A stretch of 43,535 nucleotides of DNA from a virus: positions 1 through 43,535 of IMG/VR virus record IMGVR_UViG_3300007352_000008; one strand, given 5' to 3'. Made by a program: the position numbers and the translations under genes. Below are positions 8,032-14,667 of the stretch, piece after piece (the first letter of the stretch is position 1; every line of letters begins with the position of its first letter). Below the pieces are notes generated by a model, which saw nothing but the letters and a program-made list of their open reading frames with translations, did not search any database and was not told where the DNA came from.

Positions 8032-8047
8032 TCAGTGGTACCACTGA
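8032..8047. promoter_or_regulatory. 16-bp perfect palindrome
   Basis: TCAGTGGTACCACTGA is its own reverse complement over all 16 bases and lies in noncoding DNA. This suits a dimeric repressor operator; no repressor gene is recognised nearby. Confidence 0.4.
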
Positions 8048-8173
8048 GGACACGCGTCATAGCCGCTATGCAGCCGTCCTTCCCAAATCGTCTTCTCCCC
8101 CTCCAAACTTTCCTCTCTATTTCAATGAACAGTTTTCGACCAAGTAGTTTTACGCCTTGCTTAGGGCACGAAC

Positions 8174-8332
8174 TTACGGTAATCCTAATTCTTCTTGCCA
8201 ATCCAGTGTTCGGCGACATCGTTCGCAGTTACATCTCTTGCCGAACTTTTGTATTGAAGGTACTTTTCCATGTTTATCTTTTGTTGGTCTTGACCAGTTC
8301 TTCCTATTTACGCTACTACGTCGCTCTCCCAT
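8174..8332 (-). CDS. hypothetical 52-aa Cys-rich basic protein
   Basis: Starts 3 nt after the stop of the OB-fold gene. Basic, with a CNCERC cluster followed by RRTLDW near the C-terminus that may form a zinc knuckle. It is short but sits tightly in the operon, and its frame is supported by the absence of any alternative there. No function assigned. Confidence 0.5.
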   Translation of the reverse strand: MGERRSSVNRKNWSRPTKDKHGKVPSIQKFGKRCNCERCRRTLDWQEELGLP

Positions 8333-8335
8333 ACG

Positions 8336-8722
8336 TTAGAACTCTGGCATTGGAAAATCATCTTCTCCTGAATCCATCTTTAATCGCTCCGAGATTGCGA
8401 TGTTCTCTTTATGTATCGCTTGGAGCATAGGGATTACCTGTAAAGTGAGGAGATTCTTTATCTCTGCCGTTGCTCCATTAGAAGCCGCAGGGCTTGCATC
8501 CCTTGTCCCTTTTGGCATGGAGAAGTTGATGTATTCTCCTTTTGGCTCAACGTCTATGCTCACCCTATCTCCTACCGCCCAATCTGCATTATCGTTGTTA
8601 GCGAATCCAGAGAGCCACTTATCTCCGTACTCTTGGCACTTAATTCCAAGGGAAACGAAACTTTTACCAGTTCTTTTGGAAGTACGAGGTGTTCTCTTAA
8701 TTTCTGTGATGGTAACTATCAT
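8336..8722 (-). CDS. OB-fold, single-strand-DNA-binding-like protein
   Basis: 128 residues starting at the ATG at 8722, which overlaps the preceding tiny ORF as ATGA. The N-terminal 70 residues show the pattern of a phage OB-fold family: GKSFVSLGIK, then YGDKWLSGF, then WAVGDRVSIDV and GEYINFSMP. A linker and a helix follow, and the C-terminus is acidic and ends DDFPMPEF, like the tail by which SSB proteins recruit partners. I infer binding of single-stranded DNA during replication or recombination. It is the best recognised member of the minus-strand operon. Confidence 0.7.
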   Translation of the reverse strand: MIVTITEIKRTPRTSKRTGKSFVSLGIKCQEYGDKWLSGFANNDNADWAVGDRVSIDVEPKGEYINFSMPKGTRDASPAASNGATAEIKNLLTLQVIPMLQAIHKENIAISERLKMDSGEDDFPMPEF

Positions 8723-8817
8723 ATAACTTTTCTTATTTCTTCTACTACTAAAGCACACGCTACTAATATTGACCCGAAGCCCATAATGGTAACTCCAACT
8801 AGGAATAGGTTAGTCAT
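8719..8817 (-). CDS. 32-aa micro-membrane protein
   Basis: A 33-codon ORF coupled at both ends: its ATG overlaps the TGA of the 103-aa gene and its TGA overlaps the ATG of the OB-fold gene (ATGA both times). The product is one hydrophobic helix (about residues 4-25) with a short charged C-terminus (EEIRK). Such double coupling makes chance unlikely. Function unknown. Confidence 0.55.
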   Translation of the reverse strand: MTNLFLVGVTIMGFGSILVACALVVEEIRKVI

Positions 8818-9125
8818 GATTGTTCCTTAGAAGCTCTATATGCTAATCGAGTATTGCTCTTATCCAGTTCATGAATGAGCCACTGTTGCTGTTTACTTAA
8901 CTTCTCATGTACGTCAGCTTGCATCCCTTTGTTTCTCCTATACTCATCGAGTAACTTGTTCCATTCTTGTTGTGGTAGTCCTTCATCTTCTTTCTCCTTA
9001 AAAGCAGAAGATAACTCGTTGTACATGGCACGTATGGCTTTTGGTTCCATTTCCTCTTGGGGTTCATAGTCATATTCTATGAACTCATAAGGTACGGGAG
9101 TTGCGATGCGGAACTTTAGAATCAT
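8814..9125 (-). CDS. hypothetical 103-aa charged helical protein
   Basis: Begins with a short beta-like stretch (MILKFRIATPVPYEF), then a highly charged, mainly helical region with many Glu, Lys and Gln. The start at 9125 overlaps the preceding stop by ATGA, and its own stop overlaps the next start the same way. It belongs to the minus-strand early operon with the OB-fold gene. No family is recognised. Confidence 0.7.
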   Translation of the reverse strand: MILKFRIATPVPYEFIEYDYEPQEEMEPKAIRAMYNELSSAFKEKEDEGLPQQEWNKLLDEYRRNKGMQADVHEKLSKQQQWLIHELDKSNTRLAYRASKEQS

Positions 9126-9274
9126 AGATATGTCAAAGGTGGCACGTGGCCTTTTGTTTCTAAGTGCTTTAACAACTGGTCAATGCTCATTACCTCTTCT
9201 TCGGTTTCTTCTTCTGGCTCATCTTCCGGTAATGTCGGCTCTTCTGGGTCTTGTGAAGGTGGTAAGTAACTCAT
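9122..9274 (-). CDS. hypothetical 50-aa acidic protein
   Basis: The N-terminal half is very acidic and Pro-rich (PEEPTLPEDEPEEE), and the C-terminal half is a short helix (SIDQLLKHLET). ATGA overlaps join it to the genes on both sides. Strongly acidic small phage proteins can be inhibitors of DNA-binding host proteins, but nothing here shows that. Confidence 0.55.
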   Translation of the reverse strand: MSYLPPSQDPEEPTLPEDEPEEETEEEVMSIDQLLKHLETKGHVPPLTYL

Positions 9275-9366
9275 ACAAAGTCAACAATTATACGGACAGG
9301 AAAATACACCGCCGCGCTGATAATCACTAGCCATGTGAACACGTCTATTGCTTTTTCGTAGTTCAT
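9271..9366 (-). CDS. 31-aa micro-membrane protein, first gene of the minus operon
   Basis: 32 codons; one predicted membrane helix at about residues 9-30 after a short charged N-terminus. It is the first ORF after the promoter at 9397-9425, with a leader of roughly 24 nt, and is coupled to the next gene by ATGA. Confidence 0.55.
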   Translation of the reverse strand: MNYEKAIDVFTWLVIISAAVYFPVRIIVDFV

Positions 9367-9396
9367 ATCGTTGGTTCCCTTAGTTGATATACAGAG

Positions 9397-9425
9397 AGTA
9401 TATTCCCATGTTGATAACAAGTCAA
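9397..9425 (-). promoter_or_regulatory. near-consensus sigma70-type promoter for the minus operon
   Basis: On the minus strand TTGACT (9425-9420), a 17-bp spacer and TATACT (9402-9397), five of six matches in each hexamer. The ATG at 9366 follows about 24 nt after the expected start site. A GTTGA/TCAAC inverted repeat (9410-9426) overlaps the -35 and could be an operator. It is the strongest promoter seen in the window. Confidence 0.8.
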
Positions 9426-9453
9426 CTTCCCTAACTACCCTTTTCGTGTTCTA

Positions 9454-9481
9454 TTGTGTGGACAACGCTTGCGTATATAGT
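9454..9481 (+). promoter_or_regulatory. possible promoter for the plus-strand early operon
   Basis: TTGTGT, a 16-bp spacer, then TATAGT, just upstream of the first plus gene and divergent from the minus promoter. The -10 is good and the -35 poor, so this is tentative. Confidence 0.4.
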
Positions 9482-9504
9482 AGTGGGTGCTACCATATGT
9501 GGAT

Positions 9505-9681
9505 ATGGTGCTGTCAGGATACGAAAGAACTAAAAAATGGCGTAACAAAGCCAAAAATAAGGGATATACCCGTAAATACATGAAGCGCAAACGTAGAGAG
9601 TATCGCTTGAAATATCTCAAAGGTCAGATACGATATGAGGATATACCAAAGTCGTATAGGTACTTCACTGACACCCTATGA
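9505..9681 (+). CDS. hypothetical 58-aa very basic protein
   Basis: The first gene of the plus-strand early operon. The ATG at 9505 is chosen over in-frame GTG codons at 9487 and 9499, because no SD supports those. The product is rich in Lys, Arg and Tyr (KYMKRKRREYRLKY), suggesting nucleic-acid binding, and overlaps the next gene by ATGA. No family is recognised. Confidence 0.6.
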   Translation: MVLSGYERTKKWRNKAKNKGYTRKYMKRKRREYRLKYLKGQIRYEDIPKSYRYFTDTL

Positions 9682-9980
9682 ACCTGAAAGAGTTGCTAGA
9701 ACAAGTCAAAGAAAAATCTCTCACCAAAGAGCAAATAGAGGAGTATTTTGACGCTCTTACCCATGTATATTCTGCGGTGTGCATAGAACTCGCAGAACTC
9801 AAGAAGCAAGAAGCTCTCTACTTTCTTGACCACATGCAAGCCGATGTATCAGATGTTTCCATAAAAAGGAATTGGAGAGGAACGAAAGAGGGACAAAGGA
9901 TGCTAGAACTAGAGGCGTACAAAAATGTAATACCAAAAGAACTAGCGAGTCTTCGCAACAGAATCTACTCTTTCCTATGA
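9678..9980 (+). CDS. hypothetical 100-aa helical phage protein
   Basis: Mostly alpha-helical and charged, with a W-x-x-T-x-E-G-Q type motif (NWRGTKEGQRML). That motif is seen, to my knowledge, in small helical proteins found beside recombination genes in many phages. It is coupled by ATGA on both sides. Function unknown. Confidence 0.7.
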   Translation: MNLKELLEQVKEKSLTKEQIEEYFDALTHVYSAVCIELAELKKQEALYFLDHMQADVSDVSIKRNWRGTKEGQRMLELEAYKNVIPKELASLRNRIYSFL

Positions 9981-10273
9981 GTCTCCGTTGCCCCATTCCG
10001 AAGAAGATGCGTGAGGAACTTGCGCAAGACCCGTTCATGAAGAAATGCGCCCTCTGGGATGCAGAGTGTATGGGGCGAGTAGAGTGGAATCACGCCGTAA
10101 CGTATGCCGGAAAGAGACTTAACGAACTCTGGGCGATAATCCCCCTCTGCACAAAGCACCACAAAGAAGAAGCAAAAAACCGCATGGCAATAAAAGAAAT
10201 CGTGCGCGACAGAATCAAACATTTCGGAGCAGAGAAGGAAATTAAACAAAGGTATCCAAAATTAACCACCTAA
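9977..10273 (+). CDS. HNH-endonuclease-like zinc protein
   Basis: 98 residues from the ATG at 9977, which overlaps the previous stop by ATGA; the longer frame from 9872 only adds out-of-context sequence. The core reads CALWDAEC, then VEWNHAVTYAGKRLNE, then IIPLCTKHHKEE. This is the Cys-x-Cys, H-N-H-like and C-x-x-H-H spacing of a phage family related to HNH nucleases. It may process recombination intermediates or nick DNA. The catalytic His would be in the WNHA segment. It lies among early genes. Confidence 0.7.
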   Translation: MSLRCPIPKKMREELAQDPFMKKCALWDAECMGRVEWNHAVTYAGKRLNELWAIIPLCTKHHKEEAKNRMAIKEIVRDRIKHFGAEKEIKQRYPKLTT

Positions 10274-10287
10274 TCCTATTAGAGAGT

Positions 10288-10473
10288 ATGGAGAAACCTG
10301 ACTTAAATAAACCGGCGTTCAAAATCTTCCCTGAAATGGCAGAAAGAGTTATTAGAGGCGATTGTAGTTTTTGCGGCGAACCTGTCGGAAAGTTCAGAGA
10401 TGGCCTATCAAGAAAAGAGTACGGAATATCGGGAATGTGCCAAAAGTGCCAAGATAAAGTCTTTAGTGAATAA
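10288..10473 (+). CDS. 61-aa zinc-ribbon phage protein
   Basis: Carries CSFCGEPVG and GMCQKCQD as two CxxC pairs around a segment (SRKEYGISGMCQKCQD) that recurs in small phage zinc-ribbon proteins of unknown role. Probably a DNA- or protein-binding adaptor. It stands 14 nt after the HNH-like gene. Confidence 0.75.
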   Translation: MEKPDLNKPAFKIFPEMAERVIRGDCSFCGEPVGKFRDGLSRKEYGISGMCQKCQDKVFSE

Positions 10474-10499
10474 TTCCCCCCTATAACATCTATATACCT

Positions 10500-10883
10500 A
10501 TGACAAATAAAGAGAACCAATGTTGTAATGATTGTTGCCCGAAAGATATGGAGGATATTAACGGCGACCGTGTTTTGATTTCAGACCCTTCTTGCATAAA
10601 TGACACTTGCCCCTGCCACACCGTAGAGAAAGAGGACGGGGGTTGGATAAAAAGGTTCAAGGGACTTTGCTTTCAGTTTGGTTTGGGAGACATTGGTGAA
10701 GCCGCGATGATTGATTACATCTCCAAAGTCCGAGCAGACGCTATTCAGGAAGAACGAGAGAGGATATTGGCGGCAATACCTCAAGAAGATATTAATTTTC
10801 TATATCTCTCTAAAGAGAATCGTGAGTTTGCGAAACAACTGCGCCAGTTCATTACCAACCCCACTAACACAAAGGAATCATGA
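10500..10883 (+). CDS. hypothetical 127-aa protein with N-terminal Cys cluster
   Basis: The first 45 residues hold seven Cys (CCNDCC, CINDTCPC) that may bind metal. The rest is helical and includes EERERILAAI, a segment often seen in small phage proteins. The stop overlaps the next start by ATGA. No function is assigned. Confidence 0.65.
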   Translation: MTNKENQCCNDCCPKDMEDINGDRVLISDPSCINDTCPCHTVEKEDGGWIKRFKGLCFQFGLGDIGEAAMIDYISKVRADAIQEERERILAAIPQEDINFLYLSKENREFAKQLRQFITNPTNTKES

Positions 10884-11215
10884 ATTACGAACTAGCAAAG
10901 GAACTAAAAGAGGCGGGGTTTCCGCAAGAGGGCAAAGGGGAAATTCTGTTGGGCTGGCCAACGCCGACCACTAACGAGTACACCCGCTCTACACCTATAC
11001 GAAAAGAGCCTTTAGACGAGGTATACGTTCCCACCCTAGAGGAGCTTATAGAGGCGTGTGGAAACTCATTTTGCACACTTGGGAGGCCACGAATTGATAG
11101 CAACAAATGGACTGCCTATGCCTATGTGATTCCACACAAAGATTGTATTGCCTCGACCCCCGAAGAAGCAGTAGCCAAATTATTCATCGCATTACAAACT
11201 AACAAAAAACAATGA
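10880..11215 (+). CDS. conserved phage/bacterial hypothetical protein (LAKELKEAGFPQ type)
   Basis: 111 residues matching a widespread small family with the order N-terminal LAKELKEAGFPQ, central YVPTLEELIEACG and C-terminal STPEEAVAKLFIAL. The family is common in phages and environmental genomes, and its function is unknown. Start at the ATG of the ATGA overlap. Confidence 0.75.
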   Translation: MNYELAKELKEAGFPQEGKGEILLGWPTPTTNEYTRSTPIRKEPLDEVYVPTLEELIEACGNSFCTLGRPRIDSNKWTAYAYVIPHKDCIASTPEEAVAKLFIALQTNKKQ

Positions 11216-11251
11216 GCTACATTATTAACATTACTAAGTAATAAAATAACT

Positions 11252-11572
11252 ATGCAATTCAGTCATCAAGGAGATATTTGCTTTCACCCTTTCAAGGGAG
11301 AATTAGAAGGCAAGAAATTAAAGCACAAAGGTTCCTACATCGTCGGATATGGAGAAGCTACAGGCCACCACCACACCGTATCAGTTGCCAATCCAGACGA
11401 CCTAGAAATCGTACAAGTTGCTGATGGGTACATCATGCGCCTTAAAAGTGAAGGAATCGTGAGGCACCAAGAACACAAGGAAATTAAACTAGCGCCTGGT
11501 ACATATCGCATCGGGCACGAGAGAGAAATAGACTACTTTGCTGATGGAATTACAAGGAATGTCATAGATTAG
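11252..11572 (+). CDS. beta-barrel (cupin-like) protein, probable partner of the DUF6745-like gene
   Basis: 106 residues with GSYIVGYGEATGHHHTV, then a turn, then RHQEHKEIKLAPGTYRIGHEREIDY. This order (GEATGH.H, HQEH, PGTY.V..QRE) belongs to a small conserved bacterial family that I recall being found with DUF6745-type proteins, as here (3 nt apart). The His residues could bind a metal. No enzymatic role is known to me. It is preceded by an A/T-rich gap without SD. Confidence 0.7.
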   Translation: MQFSHQGDICFHPFKGELEGKKLKHKGSYIVGYGEATGHHHTVSVANPDDLEIVQVADGYIMRLKSEGIVRHQEHKEIKLAPGTYRIGHEREIDYFADGITRNVID

Positions 11573-11574
11573 GT

Positions 11575-12717
11575 ATGAAGAAAATATCCACTCTCACTAA
11601 AGAACAGGAAGCGGCAATCCCCGCATATATCCAGAAATGGATTGATTTAGCATCTGCACCTATTAACCGCGCAAAGGTCAAAGAAATCTTCAAGAAGATA
11701 TACGGAGAAGAAAAGATTGTCGTGTTCGGAGAGTCATTCCAAAATACGATTGATTTGATTCGGGTAGCGACTGAAGGAAAGAAATTGGAATACGACTCCC
11801 AACTCGACTCCCAACTCCGCTCCCAACTCTACTCCCAACTCGACTCCCAACTCGACTCCCAACTCGACTCCCAACTCCACTCCCAACTCCGCTCCCAACT
11901 CCACTCCCAACTCTACTCCCAACTCGACTCCCAACTCCGCTCCCAACTCTACTCCCAACTCGACTCCCAACTCGACTCCCAACTCCGCTCCCAACTCCGC
12001 TCCCAACTCGACTCCCAACTCCACTCAAAAAATATCAAGTACTCATATTATGTATCCTACTATCTCTACGACTGGGCGGGATACTACGACTACACAGAAA
12101 ATCTTGGAGTTGAGTATGACAAAGAATCTCTAAAACAGTACTTCGATATTCTCCTCAACATTCCTATAGTTATTTTTATTGGAAACGTTCTTTTCGTATG
12201 CGAAAAGCCGACAGTTCGTTGGAGTAACGGACGACTTCATTCAAGCCAACTTCCTGCAATCGGATGGAAAGATGGGACAGGATTCTACTATCTCAATAGC
12301 GTTAATTTTCCCAAAGATTTGTGGGAGAAAGTTGTCAGTGGAAAGATGCCGTTTGAGGAAATTCTCGCAATCGAAGACATAGACCAACGCACCCAAGCAA
12401 TGCGATTCGGCGATGTGAAAGAGTTTATCAAGATAGCAAAAGGGGAGTTGCTCGATGAGCACTACAAGACACGTTTAGATGGCACTAAAATCAGATACCA
12501 ACTCTATAAGTTTCCTAAAGGGATTACGATAAAAGACCGCCCACTATTCACAGAAGACGCCTACTACATGATTTACGACGATGTAGTGCCTGGAAGCGAT
12601 AAGTGGTACATGAGCGGCGTGCCTGAATACACAACAGTTAAGGACGCGATGTCTTGGAAGTTTTCCATCTCTCCTAAAGAATGGGAATCCCTGACTCCAG
12701 GTTTAACAATGAATTGA
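11575..12717 (+). CDS. DUF6745-like protein with pure (D/R/Y/H)SQL tandem repeat
   Basis: 380 residues. After an N-terminal helical region (residues 1-73), residues about 74-153 are 19 perfect four-residue units xSQL plus one partial unit, where x is only Asp, Arg, Tyr or His. The C-terminal half has the layout of the DUF6745 family: a [10 protein letters not shown] stretch, then a section corresponding to 'LHN..gPAI.w.DG.g.Y' ([23 protein letters not shown]), an RTQAMRFGD segment, and a final [12 protein letters not shown]. Family members elsewhere also carry short Q-rich repeats at this point. Function is unknown. The repeat is exceptionally regular at DNA level (see the repeat entry). Confidence 0.7.
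   Translation: MKKISTLTKEQEAAIPAYIQKWIDLASAPINRAKVKEIFKKIYGEEKIVVFGESFQNTIDLIRVATEGKKLEYDSQLDSQLRSQLYSQLDSQLDSQLDSQLHSQLRSQLHSQLYSQLDSQLRSQLYSQLDSQLDSQLRSQLRSQLDSQLHSKNIKYSYYVSYYLYDWAGYYDYTENLGVEYDKESLKQYFDILLNIPIVIFIGNVLFVCEKPTVRWSNGRLHSSQLPAIGWKDGTGFYYLNSVNFPKDLWEKVVSGKMPFEEILAIEDIDQRTQAMRFGDVKEFIKIAKGELLDEHYKTRLDGTKIRYQLYKFPKGITIKDRPLFTEDAYYMIYDDVVPGSDKWYMSGVPEYTTVKDAMSWKFSISPKEWESLTPGLTMN
11794..12027 (+). repeat. in-frame 12-bp tandem repeat, 19 full copies plus a partial one
   Basis: Unit gactcccaactc, repeated without any gap from 11794 to 12021, with a partial unit after it. Ten of the 12 bases are identical in every full copy; only the first two vary, giving GAC, CGC, TAC or CAC. 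The order of variable residues is D D R Y D D D H R H Y D R Y D D R R D (H). All differences change the amino acid and none is silent. The opposite strand is open too, which is a by-product. Confidence 0.97.
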
Positions 12718-12744
12718 ATCTTTATCCGATAAACCAAAACAATC

Positions 12745-13137
12745 ATGAGACCTATTCGTTTCAGGGCGTGGGACGGGGAAAAGATGATTGATGACTTCGT
12801 GTTGGATTGGAGACAGGGATTCATTTGTACTTCGGACGGTAAGTATCACTCATTTGCCCCTACGTCTCCAAATGCAAAATACAAGCTCATGCAAGCCACA
12901 GGATTGTCGGATAAGAACGGAACTCCCATCTTTGAGGGGGATATTGTACGCTACAAAGACCGATGGCAATACCGCGTAGAGTACCGTCCGCCTTTCTTTC
13001 TCATAACATGGGGAGACGAATATCAACCCTTACCAGCATCAAGTGCTGATGATATTGAAATTCTCGGAAACGTCCACGAACATCCCCACCTCTTATCAAA
13101 CAGCGGCACTACCAGAGAATCAGATAACACGAAATAA
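12745..13137 (+). CDS. YopX-family phage protein
   Basis: 130 residues with the YopX signature: IRFRAWDGEKM at the N-terminus, LMQATGLSDKNGTPIFEGDIVRY in the middle and ILGNVHEHPHLL near the end. This matches the usual 120-150 residue length. YopX proteins are common in phages of many bacteria and have no established biochemical role. The C-terminal tail after the family core is polar and probably disordered. Confidence 0.9.
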   Translation: MRPIRFRAWDGEKMIDDFVLDWRQGFICTSDGKYHSFAPTSPNAKYKLMQATGLSDKNGTPIFEGDIVRYKDRWQYRVEYRPPFFLITWGDEYQPLPASSADDIEILGNVHEHPHLLSNSGTTRESDNTK

Positions 13138-13140
13138 GGT

Positions 13141-13281
13141 ATGGAGAAAGACGAAATGATAGTTGTAATCATGACTGACATAGAAGAGGCGCGGCAAATT
13201 AAGTCTGCGAATTACCTGAACATTCTACCCGCAGGCGGCCGAGAACACATTATCGAAGCGGCAGAAGAACTTGAAGACTAA
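13141..13281 (+). CDS. hypothetical 46-aa acidic protein
   Basis: Starts 3 nt after the YopX gene. It reads as a short beta strand (MIVVIMTD) and two helices with a Glu-rich end. The compact position supports it; no family is seen. Confidence 0.5.
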   Translation: MEKDEMIVVIMTDIEEARQIKSANYLNILPAGGREHIIEAAEELED

Positions 13282-13299
13282 CCCAATTCCTCGCTATAT

Positions 13300-13539
13300 A
13301 TGAAAAAGAAAGAAATCAAAGATGAAATAATACAATTGTTTAGGACAAGGAAATTTACCGTTGTAACTCACGACCGAGGTACCTACTCAATATACGTCGG
13401 CCATTTTTTTGACTACGAAGACTTACCTGATAAACCCGACTATGAAGTGCATGACGGCGGCTCCGACGATGATGGGTACATCCCTGCTATCGTGTCTTAT
13501 ATGACGGAAGCTCTCGGCGGTTCGAGTTTGTCTATATGA
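13300..13539 (+). CDS. hypothetical 79-aa acidic protein
   Basis: An N-terminal Lys-rich helix, a beta-rich middle (FTVVTHDRGTYSIYVGHFF) and an Asp-rich segment (GGSDDDGY). The stop overlaps the next ATG by ATGA. Not recognised. Confidence 0.6.
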   Translation: MKKKEIKDEIIQLFRTRKFTVVTHDRGTYSIYVGHFFDYEDLPDKPDYEVHDGGSDDDGYIPAIVSYMTEALGGSSLSI

Positions 13540-13664
13540 AACCCAATAAAAAGAAGAAAGTACGGAAGGTGAAGGCGTGGGTAATTCCCGACCGTGATTC
13601 TGAAATAACTACAATCATATCAATCGGCACCATTGTTTACACATTACCCCCTAAAAAGAAATAG
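13536..13664 (+). CDS. hypothetical 42-aa basic protein
   Basis: Coupled to the previous gene by ATGA. Lys-rich at both ends around a beta-like core (AWVIPDRDSE, IISIGTIVYTL). It follows the genome's habit of alternating acidic and basic small proteins. Not recognised. Confidence 0.5.
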   Translation: MKPNKKKKVRKVKAWVIPDRDSEITTIISIGTIVYTLPPKKK

Positions 13665-13667
13665 AGT

Positions 13668-13985
13668 ATGGCTGATTACCCTACAGAAGAAGAGTTGAAG
13701 AAGATTCAAGAGTGGCCTTGTGAGAATGACGGCTTTTTGAGTTTAGCTGAATACGTCTGTTCCCTTTGGCACTTCTCCGATTGGGCAGAGTTTAGAGACT
13801 GGAAAAAGGATGATTTTGATACTGAATATCGAGAGCTCCGACTTGCTACTGCTGGATGGAGTGGAAACGAGGATATTATCTCGGCACTTTACGACAACAC
13901 CATGTTCCGAATGTTGTGTTGGCAATCCTCTCATAGAGGCGGCCTCCATATCTTCCATATACCAAAATTAAAATCTAAATCCTAA
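13668..13985 (+). CDS. conserved phage hypothetical protein (WSGNEDII type)
   Basis: 105 residues with LATAGWSGNEDIISAL followed by a Trp-rich stretch and SSHRGGLHIF. I recognise this order from small proteins shared by many phages, with unknown function. Between its stop and the HAD gene there is only a 14-codon frame at 13987 that I do not call. Confidence 0.7.
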   Translation: MADYPTEEELKKIQEWPCENDGFLSLAEYVCSLWHFSDWAEFRDWKKDDFDTEYRELRLATAGWSGNEDIISALYDNTMFRMLCWQSSHRGGLHIFHIPKLKSKS

Positions 13986-14033
13986 TATGCCCAATAAAGA
14001 AGAAGGAAAGAGGTGTGATATCAAACTGTAGGT

Positions 14034-14375
14034 ATGCGCATTGCTTTTGATGTTGACGATACTCTTCTAATCCCTAGTGTCGCTTCTGGATTTGGACGTG
14101 ATACTCCTAACTATGAAGTAATAGCTATATACAAATGGTTCCAATCCCAAGGGCATACGATGATAATTTGGAGTGGTAGTGGTGTTTATTGGGCTAAAAC
14201 ATGGGCAGAAAAGTTCGGACTCACAGCTGACGAGTTTCCGGTTAAAGGGAGTGTACCAGTAGACATTGCCTTCGATGATTGCGATGTTGAGCTAGGAACT
14301 GTGAATGTTCGGGTAAAGAGAATTAACAATTCAATCAGCAGGGAAGAGTGGAATCGTACGAAGCGGCCATCATAG
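14034..14375 (+). CDS. HAD-superfamily hydrolase-like protein
   Basis: 113 residues. HAD motif I is at 5-10 (FDVDDT, nucleophile D6 and acid D8), motif II Ser/Thr in IIWSGSG (about 47-49), a Lys at 71, and motif IV acids in VDIAFDDCD (77-82). It lacks a cap domain and is short, as are phage HAD proteins that act on small phosphate esters such as nucleotide or sugar phosphates. It is the last gene before the structured noncoding region. A role in nucleotide metabolism is the usual guess; a role with the sugar genes is possible. Confidence 0.8.
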   Translation: MRIAFDVDDTLLIPSVASGFGRDTPNYEVIAIYKWFQSQGHTMIIWSGSGVYWAKTWAEKFGLTADEFPVKGSVPVDIAFDDCDVELGTVNVRVKRINNSISREEWNRTKRPS

Positions 14376-14376
14376 G

Positions 14377-14385
14377 TGGTATAAT
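14377..14385 (+). promoter_or_regulatory. extended -10 promoter (TGGTATAAT) upstream of the structured RNA
   Basis: TG-N-TATAAT, a perfect extended -10 element, begins 2 nt after the HAD stop. No good -35 is seen, as is tolerated for extended -10 promoters. The expected start is near 14391, just before the long stem. Confidence 0.6.
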
Positions 14386-14390
14386 CCCTT

Positions 14391-14601
14391 TCAGCACATT
14401 CCAGCGGAGGAGAGTTGATGGGGGATTCAATGGGAGCGTGGCGCGGCTTGTTCCCGTGGTAATTTTTTGTCCCCGCGAGTTGAGACCACGGCAAAAACTC
14501 GCATTCCCCACCAACCCTTCTCTTAAAACATGAGAGGAACCTATACACATGTTGGGGAGTATTTTCATCTCTTCGGAGGTGCTCTTTGTTTTCTCCCCAA
14601 C
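14391..14601 (+). ncRNA. candidate structured noncoding RNA with pseudoknot
   Basis: No ORF on either strand looks coding. A long-range stem pairs 14406-14426 with 14503-14523: 21 positions with only two A-C mismatches and three G-U pairs. Inside it, 14454-14460 pairs with 14485-14491 (CCGTGGT/ACCACGG, 7 bp) and 14475-14481 pairs with 14496-14502 (GCGAGTT/AACTCGC, 7 bp). These interleave as an H-type pseudoknot. Downstream, 14551-14559 pairs with 14593-14601 (GTTGGGGAG/CTCCCCAAC), enclosing ATCTC-TTCG-GAGGT, a cUUCGg tetraloop hairpin. I do not recognise an Rfam family. The 5' end is inferred from the promoter and the 3' end from the last helix. It could be a regulatory RNA, a ribozyme or part of a replication origin. 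Confidence 0.6.
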
Positions 14602-14613
14602 AGGTGTGTGGGT

Positions 14614-14622
14614 TTATCCACA
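14614..14622 (+). promoter_or_regulatory. DnaA box (TTATCCACA)
   Basis: A perfect match to the strongest bacterial DnaA box, located in the loop of a possible hairpin in noncoding DNA about 125 nt before the replisome-organizer-like gene. An 8/9 match (CTATACACA) lies at 14541-14549. It is a candidate element of the replication origin. Confidence 0.5.
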
Positions 14623-14630
14623 ACCCCCAC

Positions 14631-14659
14631 TTGTGAAGATAGCGTGAAGAATTTATACT
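14631..14659 (+). promoter_or_regulatory. sigma70-type promoter before the replication gene
   Basis: TTGTGA, a 17-bp spacer, then TATACT. The expected start is about 14666-14668, at or next to the ATG of the 24-aa ORF, so transcripts from it would be nearly leaderless. Confidence 0.6.
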
Positions 14660-14667
14660 GTTCGGAT

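Larger units (their letters stand above)
7830..8173. other. 344-bp noncoding region with two inverted repeats
   Basis: The long plus frame (7867-8430) and the minus frame at 7980-8219 overlap better-supported minus genes and look like shadows. The region holds a 7-bp hairpin (7936-7953), a 16-bp perfect palindrome (8032-8047) and a G-rich run GGGAGGGAGGGCGG at 8000-8013. It probably contains the 3' end of the OB-fold operon and the promoter or leader of the secreted-protein gene at 7829. Confidence 0.5.

Noticed and set aside
7867-8430. Plus-strand 187-aa open frame
   Set aside because: It runs through the minus-strand OB-fold and 52-aa genes and noncoding DNA; it lacks a family pattern and its neighbours are on the other strand.
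9872-9976. N-terminal extension of the HNH-like gene
   Set aside because: The extension overlaps the 100-aa gene in another frame; the ATGA overlap at 9977 is the natural start.
11794-12027. CRISPR-like array
   Set aside because: Units are contiguous 12-mers inside a coding frame with no spacers.
11690-12028. Minus-strand frames encoding [12 protein letters not shown] repeats
   Set aside because: They are the complement of the 12-bp repeat, which keeps all frames open; the plus frame continues into a recognisable family.
14551-14601. Rho-independent terminator
   Set aside because: The stem is strong, but no T-run follows; treated as part of the structured RNA.
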